This document shows, one piece after another, positions 17,550-25,067 of a stretch of DNA of 29,315 nt (positions are counted from its first letter, which is position 1; every line of letters starts with the position of its first letter). This stretch comes from Candidatus Geothrix odensensis (GTDB lineage: Bacteria; Acidobacteriota; Holophagae; Holophagales; Holophagaceae). A model generated the notes under the pieces. It saw nothing but the letters and a program-made list of their open reading frames with translations. It did no database searches and was not told where the DNA came from. A program made the translations under genes and the position numbers. The stretch spans positions 1-29,315 of the forward strand of contig JADKCH010000020.1 of assembly GCA_016714685.1 (NCBI GenBank). Direction: 5' to 3'.

Positions 17550-18599
17550 TTAGTTGAGTCCGTACCACACACCCCGGCCACTGCCGTGCTGCTTGAGGTG
17601 CCCCTGGTCGACCAGGGCGCGGAGGTGCTGCTTCAGGGTGTTCCGGCTGGTGTTTGTCAGCCGGATGGCGGTGGCCATGGTGATGCGGCCATGCTCACGG
17701 GCAAACTCGACAATCTTCAGAGACAGTTCGGGGAGAACAGCTAGGACCAGCTTTTCCCGCTCGACCTTCTGGTTCAATCGCCGCACCTGCTCGGCCAGAG
17801 ACCGCAAGAAGAACACCAGCCACGGCTGCCAGTTTGGTGCGTCGGTGCGGATCGTGCCCTGGGTCTGCCGGAGGGCAAGGTAGTAGGCCTCCTTGTTCTG
17901 TTCAATCACGCTTTCGAGCGAGGCGTAGGGCACATAGGCGTAGCCAGCCTGCAGGAGCAACAGGGTGGTGAGTACCCGGCTGAGTCGCCCGTTGCCATCC
18001 TGAAACGGGTGGATCTCCAGGAAGACGACCACCCACAATCCGATGAGCAGCAGTGGGTGCAATCGTGCGTCCCGCTGTTCCTCCCGGAGCCAAGTAACCA
18101 ACTCGGTCATCAGGCGGGGCGTGTCGAAGGAGGTGGCCGTCTCAAAAACGATGCCGACCTGAACGCCGTTCTCATCAAATGCCACCACGCTATTCGATGC
18201 GGTCTTGTAGTTGCCGCGATGCCGCTCGTCCTTCTCGCTGTAGACCAGCAGGTCCCGATGGAGCTGCTTGATGTGGTTCTCGGTGGGGGCGATCTCCGGC
18301 CAGGAGGAGAAGACCAGATCCATCACCTCGGCGTAACCCGCCACCTCCTGCTCGTCACGGGTGGCAAAGCTCTTGATCTGAAGGTTCGACAAAAGGCGCT
18401 CGACTTCGCGGTCGGTCAATTTGCTGCCTTCAATGCGGGTGGAGGAGCCGATGCTTTCAATCGTCGCCACCCGTCTCAAGGCCGAGAGACGATCTGGAGC
18501 CAGAGTCCCCAGAGCCCTCCAGGCGCCTTTGAATTCATCTATCTGTGCGATCAACCCAAGGATCTCTGGAGTGATCTGGATGGAGTCGGATCGGAGCAT
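17550..18599 (-). CDS. fic: Fic-domain protein AMP-transferase with C-terminal winged helix
   Basis: The 349-residue protein is intact. It has an N-terminal Fic_N-type region with the inhibitory helix motif S/TxxxE(G/N) at Ser53-Gly58 (SSTRIEGS), then the Fic core HPFQDGNGRLSR at 197-208 with catalytic His197. The C-terminal winged-helix-like segment (about 285-349) contains ITMATAIRLTNTSRNTLKQHL and GRGVWYGLN. The presence of both the inhibitory motif and an intact catalytic loop indicates an autoinhibited class II enzyme that AMPylates a protein target. The winged helix could bind DNA and control its own promoter. There is no separate antitoxin gene beside it, as expected when the inhibitory motif is internal. 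It lies 62 nt after the STAND/TPR gene. Confidence 0.92.
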   Translation of the reverse strand: MLRSDSIQITPEILGLIAQIDEFKGAWRALGTLAPDRLSALRRVATIESIGSSTRIEGSKLTDREVERLLSNLQIKSFATRDEQEVAGYAEVMDLVFSSWPEIAPTENHIKQLHRDLLVYSEKDERHRGNYKTASNSVVAFDENGVQVGIVFETATSFDTPRLMTELVTWLREEQRDARLHPLLLIGLWVVVFLEIHPFQDGNGRLSRVLTTLLLLQAGYAYVPYASLESVIEQNKEAYYLALRQTQGTIRTDAPNWQPWLVFFLRSLAEQVRRLNQKVEREKLVLAVLPELSLKIVEFAREHGRITMATAIRLTNTSRNTLKQHLRALVDQGHLKQHGSGRGVWYGLN

Positions 18600-18602
18600 G
18601 AG

Positions 18603-18660
18603 CCAATTTTACGCCCAATTGCACCCATTAACCCAAAATAACACCCAATTAGGCCCGATT
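18603..18660 (-). repeat. Six CCCAATT-like repeats in the fic promoter gap
   Basis: On the + strand CCAATT (18603), CCCAATT (18614), CCCATTA (18624), CCCAAAAT (18632), CCCAATT (18644) and CCCGATT (18654) fill the whole gap between fic and the upstream gene, at a spacing of 8-12 bp, near one helical turn. In the sense of fic they read AATTGGG. TAAAAT (minus strand, 18607-18612) could be a -10. Such an array suggests binding sites for a regulator. Confidence 0.5.
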
Positions 18661-18661
18661 G

Positions 18662-21600
18662 TCATCCCGGGTCAGGAAACGCCGGCAGGTTCATCTGGGT
18701 GGGTGTCCAGTCCACGAGGGGGTCGGCCCGCTCGGGCTGGATGAACCGGAGGCCCACGGCCTCCACGGTCTGGCGGAAGCGATGCAGGTCCTCGCGGCCC
18801 AGGAAGCTGGACTCCTGGCCCTCGGGGAGCCTGGCCCAGAGCTGCTGGAAGCTGGGGAAGGCGTCCTGCATGCGGGCCCGGGCCCCCAGCTTCTCGCCCC
18901 GCTGCAGCAGCAGCTGGGCGCCCTCGGCGCTGGCCTCGAGGATCAGCGCGGGGAACTGCAGGTCGCGGGCGGCGGCCTGGACCTCGCTCCAGGCTGCGAG
19001 CGACTCCAGCGCCACGGCCTCCGTGGCCGGGACGGTCGAGAGCAGCAGGGCGTGGGCGCGGTGCCACTCCAGGTCCAGCCACCGGGACCCCGAGCCTTCG
19101 ACGGGCCCCTTCAGGTTCTCCAGGATCGCCCAGCCCTGCTCGGGGGCCTCCAGCCTCGACTGGCGGGCCTCGCGGGCCATGGCCTGGCTGTAGCGGAGCT
19201 GGGCCAGGCGCTGGCGCCAGAGCAGGCCCGTGGATTCGTAGTGCTCGGCCGCGGCACGGAAGAGACGGGCCGTGTCCCGCCAGGCGCTGCGGAACCGGGC
19301 CACCTCGCCCTGGAGGAAGAGGTGGTCTCCCTGTTCCTCAGGGGAGAGGAGGGGCGGCTGGGTGGCCAGGGCCTGGAACTGGGCGTGGTCGGCGCCCACG
19401 GAGTCGCCCATGGCGGCGAAGGTCCGGGCCCGCCAGATCTGGATGAGCGAGACGAGCGCCGGGTCCCCCAGGCGCTGGGCGCGAGCCAGGGCCCGGTCGA
19501 GGTGGGACAGGGCCGGGCCGAGGAACTGCTGAATGCTGCGGACCATGCCCAGGGCCAGGTGCCCCCTGGCCTGGAGGGTGGTGTCGCCCTGCATCCGGGC
19601 AGTCTGCAGGGCCTCCCGCAGGAGGTGGATGCAGGCCTCGGACTGGCCCTGGGCGAGCCGGACCTGGGCGAGGGCGATCTGCACCGAGACCAGGCTGCGG
19701 AAGTCCTGGGCGTGCTCGAGCATGCGCTGGGCCGACTGCAGCATGGTGGCGGCCCGCAGGAACTGGGACTGCCCGGCGAGGGCCTGCCCGAGGGCGAGCA
19801 TGAGGGCGGCCTGGTCCTGGGGCAGGGGCTTGAAGCCGCCCTGGGGATGCAGCCCCTCCTCCAGGGCCCGGATGCCCTTGGTGAGGTGGCCCTGCAGCAA
19901 GTGGAGCTGGCCGAGGGCCAGGCGCAGGCGGGGCTGTTCGGGGTGCAGGGGGTGGTCCGCCAACCGCTCGGCGGCGAACTGGAGCGCCTCCTGGGCCTCG
20001 GCCGGCCGCCGCAGGCGCAGGAGCAGGGTGGCCCGCTTGCGGAAGAGGCGCGCGGCGGCGAGACGGGACTCCTCATGGTTGAGGCCATGGGCCAGTGCGC
20101 CGAGGGCCTGGCCGAGGGAGAGGAGGGCCTCCTCGAAGGGGGAGCGCTCCGCGGCCTCGTCGGGCAGGCGGACCCCGGCGGCCCAGGCATCGGCCAGGTG
20201 CTCGTGGAGCCGGGCCTCCTCGCGGGGCGCGGGCTTGAGCTGGAGGGCCTGGCCCACGATCCGCCGCAGCTCCTCGGGAGAGCTGCTGGTGGCGTGGTCG
20301 AGGGAGACGAGCACCGAGGCCAGCGCGGTCGCCTCGTCCGAGGCCAGCGACTGCAGGGGGACCGGGCAGTCCCAGCCCTGCTCCTGGAAGGCGGCGGACA
20401 GGGCCCGGGCCAGCCGCTTGAGCTCGGGCTGGGGCGTGTGGGCCAGGACCAGCTCCCGCCAGCGCGGGTCGGGAATGAGGGCGTGGCCCCGCTGGAGCTG
20501 GGCCAGCCTGGACCCCACGGCGCCATGCAGGGCGTCTTCCAGCGCCTCGTCCTGGAGCCCGAGCAACCGTCCCAGCGCATGGGATGGCAGCGGCCGCTCG
20601 GCCAGGGCCAGCAGGCGCACCAGGGTGGCCGAGGCGGCCGGCAGCCGCTGGAGCCGGCCGAGGAAGATCTGGCGCATCAGGTCCTCTTCGGCCCGCAGGG
20701 TCGTGGGCTGGCCCGGCACCAGGGACCACCGGTTCCGCTCCCAGGTCAGGGTTCCGGACTGGTGGGCCAGCTCCAGGAAATTCCGGAGCAGGCCGGGATT
20801 GCCGAGGCTCTGGGTGATCAGGTCGTGGCGGAAGGTCTCGGGCAGGTCGTGCTGCCCGAGGAGGTCCTCCAGCACCAGGCGCAGGTCCTCGTCCTCCAGG
20901 CGGTTCACGCCCACCAGCGCCGCGGCCGCCTCGCCCCGCAGCTGGGCGATGAGGGGCTTGAGCCCCGCCCCCTGGGCGCCGGTGGTGAGCGACAGCAGCC
21001 AGGGCAGGGCGGAGGCGTGGATGAGTTCCCGGATGAGGGACAACACGCCGGGGGTGGCGCGGTCCAGGCCCGACAGATGGATGAGCCGGTGGTGCTGGAG
21101 CCCGGCGAAATCCAGGGTCTCCAGGGCCGCTCTGACCTCCTCCGGCTCCGGCCCGGCCTCCTGGCCGTTCACATGGCGGCCGCCGGTGAGGAAGGCGAAG
21201 GCCTGGACCCGCAGGGACAGGGTCTTGGCGGCTTCGGGGTGCTCGGCGTAGAAATCCACCTCGCTGCCCATGAGCAGGGCTTCGAGGAGTCGTCCCAGGA
21301 ACCGGCCCGGCGTTTCATCGGCCGAGGCGGCGAGGTGGTGGACCCAGATTCCCTCGCCTTCGGCCACGGCGCAGGCGAAAGAGGCCAGGTGCTCCTTGCC
21401 CACGCCCTCCTCGCCCTGGAGCAGGACGATGCGCTCCATGGGGATGGGGGCGCTGAAGCCCAGCATGAGGGACTTGAGGTAGGGGAGTTCCTGGGTGCGG
21501 CCCCGGAGGGGGCGGGCCAATGGCTCGGAGAGGTCCCGCGGATGGTTCCAGGGCAGGTCCTCCGATAGCGCCGGCACCGGGGCCGTCTGGGGCAGGAACC

Positions 21601-22066
21601 CCGTCACCACTTCCAGCCCCCAGGGGGCCTCGCCGATGACCCGGGGAACCTGGGTGAGGCCGGGCCGGAATGTGATGACCTCGGGATGCAGGAACCGGGG
21701 GTGGGGATCCCGCCCAAGCTGCTGGCCAAGGTGAGTCAGCAGGGCCTCCCGCTGTGCCTCGCCCCAGCCGGCCCAGAGCCGCGACAGGGGCGTGCCCTGG
21801 ATCGCCTGGAGATACCAGGCCTGCTCCCCATCGAAGCCGAGGTGGCCGATGACAGGGTCCAGCGGCGTCGCATCCAGGTACCGGGCGAGGAAGGTGTCGC
21901 GGATGTGGTCGAGGTCGCGGTCCGTGGGCAGGGGCGCCCAGATCTGCGCGAGGAAGCGGGTGCCATCCACGTCGCGCCGCATGAGGTGCCAGGAACAGCC
22001 CTCGCTGCGGCTCAGCTCGGTGAGCCAGGTGTAGCGGTGGGTTCCGAGGAAGCGTGTCACGTCCAT
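18662..22066 (-). CDS. Large STAND-like ATPase with pseudokinase-like N-terminus and TPR C-terminus
   Basis: The 1134-residue protein is intact. Residues about 10-100 resemble the N-lobe and hinge of Ser/Thr protein kinases (CSWHLMRRDVDGTRFLAQIW, then WYLQAIQGTPLSRLW), but the HRD and DFG motifs are not seen, so it would be a pseudokinase. Residues about 187-480 form an AAA_16/STAND-type region: RGRTQELPYLKSLM, a Walker A variant GEEGVGKE (218-225, Glu in place of Ser/Thr) and a weak Walker B (LIHLSGLDRA). From about 570 to 1080 it is helical Leu/Ala-rich repeats of TPR type (LRLALGQLHLLQGHLTKGIRALEEGL). There is no TM segment, signal or C-terminal DNA-binding domain. The architecture recalls PknK/MalT-type signalling ATPases; the role is unknown. 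Confidence 0.6.
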   Translation of the reverse strand: MDVTRFLGTHRYTWLTELSRSEGCSWHLMRRDVDGTRFLAQIWAPLPTDRDLDHIRDTFLARYLDATPLDPVIGHLGFDGEQAWYLQAIQGTPLSRLWAGWGEAQREALLTHLGQQLGRDPHPRFLHPEVITFRPGLTQVPRVIGEAPWGLEVVTGFLPQTAPVPALSEDLPWNHPRDLSEPLARPLRGRTQELPYLKSLMLGFSAPIPMERIVLLQGEEGVGKEHLASFACAVAEGEGIWVHHLAASADETPGRFLGRLLEALLMGSEVDFYAEHPEAAKTLSLRVQAFAFLTGGRHVNGQEAGPEPEEVRAALETLDFAGLQHHRLIHLSGLDRATPGVLSLIRELIHASALPWLLSLTTGAQGAGLKPLIAQLRGEAAAALVGVNRLEDEDLRLVLEDLLGQHDLPETFRHDLITQSLGNPGLLRNFLELAHQSGTLTWERNRWSLVPGQPTTLRAEEDLMRQIFLGRLQRLPAASATLVRLLALAERPLPSHALGRLLGLQDEALEDALHGAVGSRLAQLQRGHALIPDPRWRELVLAHTPQPELKRLARALSAAFQEQGWDCPVPLQSLASDEATALASVLVSLDHATSSSPEELRRIVGQALQLKPAPREEARLHEHLADAWAAGVRLPDEAAERSPFEEALLSLGQALGALAHGLNHEESRLAAARLFRKRATLLLRLRRPAEAQEALQFAAERLADHPLHPEQPRLRLALGQLHLLQGHLTKGIRALEEGLHPQGGFKPLPQDQAALMLALGQALAGQSQFLRAATMLQSAQRMLEHAQDFRSLVSVQIALAQVRLAQGQSEACIHLLREALQTARMQGDTTLQARGHLALGMVRSIQQFLGPALSHLDRALARAQRLGDPALVSLIQIWRARTFAAMGDSVGADHAQFQALATQPPLLSPEEQGDHLFLQGEVARFRSAWRDTARLFRAAAEHYESTGLLWRQRLAQLRYSQAMAREARQSRLEAPEQGWAILENLKGPVEGSGSRWLDLEWHRAHALLLSTVPATEAVALESLAAWSEVQAAARDLQFPALILEASAEGAQLLLQRGEKLGARARMQDAFPSFQQLWARLPEGQESSFLGREDLHRFRQTVEAVGLRFIQPERADPLVDWTPTQMNLPAFPDPG

Positions 22067-22139
22067 GTAGGGACCGTGCGGGCTTCGAATCGAGACTGGG
22101 TGGGCATGACCGGCAGTGTACCGCAGCCCTGTCCGGGGC

Positions 22140-23033
22140 CTACCGCGCGAAGAACGGATCGAGGATGACGGCGGCGGTGAGCACCAGGGCGAAGAGGTTG
22201 ATGTTCATAAAGACGCGCCGGTAGAGGGCCGCATCCTGGCCCGGCCTCAGCAGGGGCAGGGAACCGGCGATGAGCCAGACGGCGCCGAGGCCCAGCATGA
22301 CCTCTGCAGGCCAGGACACCAGCACGCGGAACATGGGCAGCAGGCCGCAGGCGGCGGCGGTGCCGCAGGTCCAGGTGAAGGTGAGGCGCGAGAGGCGGGG
22401 GCGCCCGAAGACGCTCACCAGGGTGGGGTAACCGGCCTCCTCATAGCCCTCGGCGTGGAGGCCCACGAGCAGCCAGAAATGGGGCACCTGCCAGATGAAG
22501 AAGACGAAGGCGAGGGCCAGTACCGAGGGGTCGGCCACGCTGCCGCCGGCCGCGGTCCAGCCGATGGCGGGGGGCAGGGCGCCGATGAGGGAGCCCGGCA
22601 CCACGGCGAAGGCGCTGACGCGCTTCAGGGGCGTGTAGAAGCCGTTGTACCAGCCCAGGGCCAGGGCCCCGAGCAGGGCCGAGGTGAGGTTGTGGGCGAG
22701 CCACAGCACCAGGAAGCCGCAGACGGCCATCACCGTGGCGATGACTGCGGCCTGGGCCGGGGACAGGTCCCCCCGGGGGATGGGCCGGTTCGCCGTGCGG
22801 GGCATCAGGGCGTCGAAGCGGTGCTCCTGCACCTCGTTCAGGGCGCTGCTGCCCATGGCCAGTAGCAGGATGCCTAGGAGGGTGGTCACCAGGCCCATGT
22901 CCGCGCCGCGGAGGAAGGCCACATAGCCCGCCGCCGCCGTGAAGGTAGAAGCCCCCGAAATGCGGAGCTTGGTCAACTCCAGGAAGGTCGAGACCGGATG
23001 GGATTTCTGGGCGGGAAGGGCGGCCACGCTCAA
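22140..23033 (-). CDS. ctaB: Protohaem IX farnesyltransferase (haem O synthase)
   Basis: UbiA-family membrane prenyltransferase that adds the farnesyl tail to haem B to give haem O for the oxidase. The 297-residue product is full length with about nine hydrophobic segments. It has the first prenyl-diphosphate motif NEVQEHRFDALMPRTANRPIP (Glu in place of the first Asp) and the second-loop LHAEGYEEAGYPTLVSVFG. The start is TTG at 23033: an AGGAG overlapping the ctaC stop lies 8 nt upstream, which fits TTG better than the later GTG. It is the last gene of the oxidase run, 10 nt after ctaC. No ctaA is in the window. Confidence 0.94.
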   Translation of the reverse strand: MSVAALPAQKSHPVSTFLELTKLRISGASTFTAAAGYVAFLRGADMGLVTTLLGILLLAMGSSALNEVQEHRFDALMPRTANRPIPRGDLSPAQAAVIATVMAVCGFLVLWLAHNLTSALLGALALGWYNGFYTPLKRVSAFAVVPGSLIGALPPAIGWTAAGGSVADPSVLALAFVFFIWQVPHFWLLVGLHAEGYEEAGYPTLVSVFGRPRLSRLTFTWTCGTAAACGLLPMFRVLVSWPAEVMLGLGAVWLIAGSLPLLRPGQDAALYRRVFMNINLFALVLTAAVILDPFFAR

Positions 23034-23043
23034 GAGTAGGCTC

Positions 23044-24000
23044 CTAGTTCAAGGTCTTGATGTAGCGGACGACCTCGTTCAGCTCCTGCTCGGTGAGCTG
23101 GGTTTTGGGCATGGCGTTCGGGTAGCCCCGCACCACCTGATCCATGGGGTGCGTGATGGAGCGGCGCAGGTAGGCGTCATCCACCTGGATGACCTTCATG
23201 GTTCCCGCCATGAGGATCTGCTCATCGCGCCCGTAGAGGGCCTTCAGGGTGGGGCCAACCTTGGGCTTGCCATCCACGGAGTGGCAGGCGAGGCAGCCCT
23301 TGGCGGTCAGCACGGCCAGGCCCTGGGGGAGGTCCTTGAGGTCGGGGTGGGCTTCCGAGGCGCGGAAGCTCTTGCCAGGCTCGGGGGCGTCCTCGCCACC
23401 GAAGTACCAGGCCTTGAACTCGTCCTCGGGCACCACGATGACTTTGCTCAGCATGAGGCTGTGGTCCACGCCGCAGATCACCGTGCACTGGATGTCATAT
23501 GAACCGACCTTGGTGGCCTGGAACCAGGTGGAATTGGTGCGGCTGGGAACGGCGTCGATCTTGATGCGGAAGGAGGGCACGTAGAACCCGTGCACCACAT
23601 CGGCGCTGCGGACCTCCATCTTCATGGGTTTGCCGATGGGGGCGAACAGCACCTTGCTCTGCTTGCCATTCGGATATTCAAAGGACCAGCTCCACTGGCG
23701 GGCGGTCACCTTCACGGCCATGGCATCCCGGGGCGCCTGGTTCATGTACTCGTAGTTGGTCCAGCCGTAGTAGAAGATCGACAGGAACAGCACGAGGGGG
23801 ATGACGGTCCAGACAACCTCCAGGCCCACATGGCCGTCGATCTGCGAGGCCACCGGGTTGCGCTTCTTGCTGTAGCGCACCACGAAGTAGATCATCAGCG
23901 CCGTGATGCCGATCAGGAAGACCACCGACAGCCCGAACACGTAGAAGAAGACCGCGTCGGACTTCTGGGCCGATACGGCGGCTTGGTTCATCCAGTCCAT
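23044..24000 (-). CDS. ctaC: Cytochrome c oxidase subunit II with fused cytochrome c (caa3 type)
   Basis: The 318-residue product has two N-terminal TM helices (about 17-41 and 58-79), a cupredoxin domain with CuA ligands His137, Cys172, Cys176, His180 and Met183 (IQCTVICGVDHSLM), and a C-terminal class I cytochrome c domain with haem motif CLACH (236-240) and probable distal Met297 (NAMPKTQLT). The fused cytochrome makes it a caa3 oxidase that takes electrons directly from complex III or its cytochrome. The residue between the two cysteines that is normally Glu (CxExC) is Val174. There is no signal peptidase II lipobox at the N-terminus. It begins 6 nt after ctaF. Confidence 0.95.
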   Translation of the reverse strand: MDWMNQAAVSAQKSDAVFFYVFGLSVVFLIGITALMIYFVVRYSKKRNPVASQIDGHVGLEVVWTVIPLVLFLSIFYYGWTNYEYMNQAPRDAMAVKVTARQWSWSFEYPNGKQSKVLFAPIGKPMKMEVRSADVVHGFYVPSFRIKIDAVPSRTNSTWFQATKVGSYDIQCTVICGVDHSLMLSKVIVVPEDEFKAWYFGGEDAPEPGKSFRASEAHPDLKDLPQGLAVLTAKGCLACHSVDGKPKVGPTLKALYGRDEQILMAGTMKVIQVDDAYLRRSITHPMDQVVRGYPNAMPKTQLTEQELNEVVRYIKTLN

Positions 24001-24006
24001 GGAGCC

Positions 24007-24304
24007 TCAGCGGAAAGCGACGTCAGAGAACAACAGGGCGAAGAAGATCAGGAGCGTGCCCAGGGTCACCAGGACCACGACCTTGAACAACGGCCCCTCG
24101 CACTTCAGGTGCATGGTAGTAGAAGACCAGCCCGGCCTTGAGCGGGGTCAAGGTGAGCAGGCCCCAGACGGCGGCGGTTTGCCCGAGGTGGCTGACCCCC
24201 ACCAGGCAGCCCGTAAGGACCACCAGGATCACCCAGATCTTGATGAAGGTGCCGTAGCCAGCGTGCTCGGCATGCTCGGCAGTGTGTTCGGTGTGTTCAG
24301 TCAT
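24007..24304 (-). CDS. ctaF: Cytochrome c oxidase subunit IV, prokaryotic type (one frameshift)
   Basis: Small membrane subunit of about 99 residues. The N-terminus is rich in His and Glu (MTEHTEHTAEHAEHAGYG). The first TM helix is FIKIWVILVVLTGCLVGVSHL, followed by TPLKAGLVFYY. The frame is then lost near 24113; in another frame the chain continues MHLKCEGPLFKVVVLVTLGTLLIF and ends FSDVAFR with stop at 24007-24009. This gives the KAGLV..YFMHLK.E signature of the COX4_pro family with three TM helices. It sits between ctaE and ctaC, 6 nt before the latter. Confidence 0.86.
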
Positions 24305-24354
24305 GGGGGGTTCCTCGGACCGAGCCGCCAGCTTGACTGGAGGCGAGGTGGGGG

Positions 24355-24390
24355 CTCCGGGGGTGTGCGCGAAGCGCGGGACCCCCGGAG
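24355..24390 (-). promoter_or_regulatory. Long hairpin between ctaE and ctaF
   Basis: CTCCGGGGGT (24355-24364) and ACCCCCGGAG (24381-24390) are perfect 10-bp complements, with a further GCGC/GCGC pairing inside. It begins 4 nt after the ctaE stop and there is no U-tract, so it is more likely an mRNA-stability or processing element than a terminator. Confidence 0.5.
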
Positions 24391-24394
24391 GATA

Positions 24395-24997
24395 TCAAGC
24401 GGCCAGGTAGAACAGCGGGAGGAGGAAGATCCAGATCACGTCCACGAGGTGCCAGTAGAGGCCGCCGTTTTCAAGGTGGACATAGCGATCCTGGCGAATG
24501 CGATCCGTGGCGACCCACCAGAACATGACCCCGAGGACCGAGAGCCCAGCGATGACGTGGAGGCCATGCAGGCCCGTCATCGTGAAATAGAGGCCGTAGA
24601 AGACCTGCTCCCCTGGAGGCAGGGTCGACAGGTGGTGGGAGCTGGGATACAGCCCGTGATGGAATTTCGCGGACCACTCGAAGCCCTTGATGACCAGGAA
24701 GACGAGACCCAGGCCGAGGGTCGTTCCCAGGAAGGCCAGGGCGCGTTTCTTCTCGGCCCGCTGCACCGCTACGATGGCCAGCACCACCGTGAGGCTGCTC
24801 GTGAGCAGGACCAGGGTGTTGATGATGCCCAGCGTGGCGTTCAGCTCGCTGCCGCCATGGTGGAACTCGGCCGGGTAGCGGTAGCGCATGTAGGAATAGC
24901 CGATGAACAGCCCGCCGAAGAGCACCATTTCGGTGACCAGGAACAACCACATGCCCAGGCGCGCGCCGAAGTCATCGCGATGAACGTGGCCGCTCAT
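24395..24997 (-). CDS. ctaE: Cytochrome c oxidase subunit III
   Basis: The 200-residue product is an intact five-helix subunit III: LGMWLFLVTEMVLFGGLF, LNATLGIINTLVLLTSSLTVVLA, ALAFLGTTLGLGLVFLVIKGFEW, YFTMTGLHGLHVIAGLSVLGVMFWW and GLYWHLVDVIWIFLLPLFYL. The motifs F(L)xxE, KGFEW and HGLHVIxG and the closing WHFVD-like WHLVDVIW are diagnostic. It stabilises the oxidase core in the inner membrane. The start at 24997 is fixed by an AGGAGG held in the loop of a hairpin directly before the ATG. It follows ctaD after 70 nt. Confidence 0.96.
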   Translation of the reverse strand: MSGHVHRDDFGARLGMWLFLVTEMVLFGGLFIGYSYMRYRYPAEFHHGGSELNATLGIINTLVLLTSSLTVVLAIVAVQRAEKKRALAFLGTTLGLGLVFLVIKGFEWSAKFHHGLYPSSHHLSTLPPGEQVFYGLYFTMTGLHGLHVIAGLSVLGVMFWWVATDRIRQDRYVHLENGGLYWHLVDVIWIFLLPLFYLAA

Positions 24998-25017
24998 TCC
25001 GCACCTCCTGTGCGGAA
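24997..25017 (-). promoter_or_regulatory. Ribosome-binding site of ctaE displayed in a hairpin loop
   Basis: On the minus strand TTCCGCA, CAGGAGG, TGCGGAA form a perfect 7-bp stem with a 7-nt loop that contains AGGAGG; the last paired base is the A of the ATG. A second small stem, CCCC-GCA-GGGG, lies just upstream at 25018-25028 and could form in tandem. It may tune the translation of subunit III. Confidence 0.6.
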
Positions 25018-25067
25018 CCCCTGCGGGGCTTCACCAGGCAAAGTGGCACTCCGCTCCTGCTTCGTGC

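Noticed and set aside
18659..21568. 969-codon open frame on the + strand opposite the STAND/TPR gene
   Set aside because: Gly/Leu/Gln-rich shadow of the minus-strand gene, with no domain pattern.
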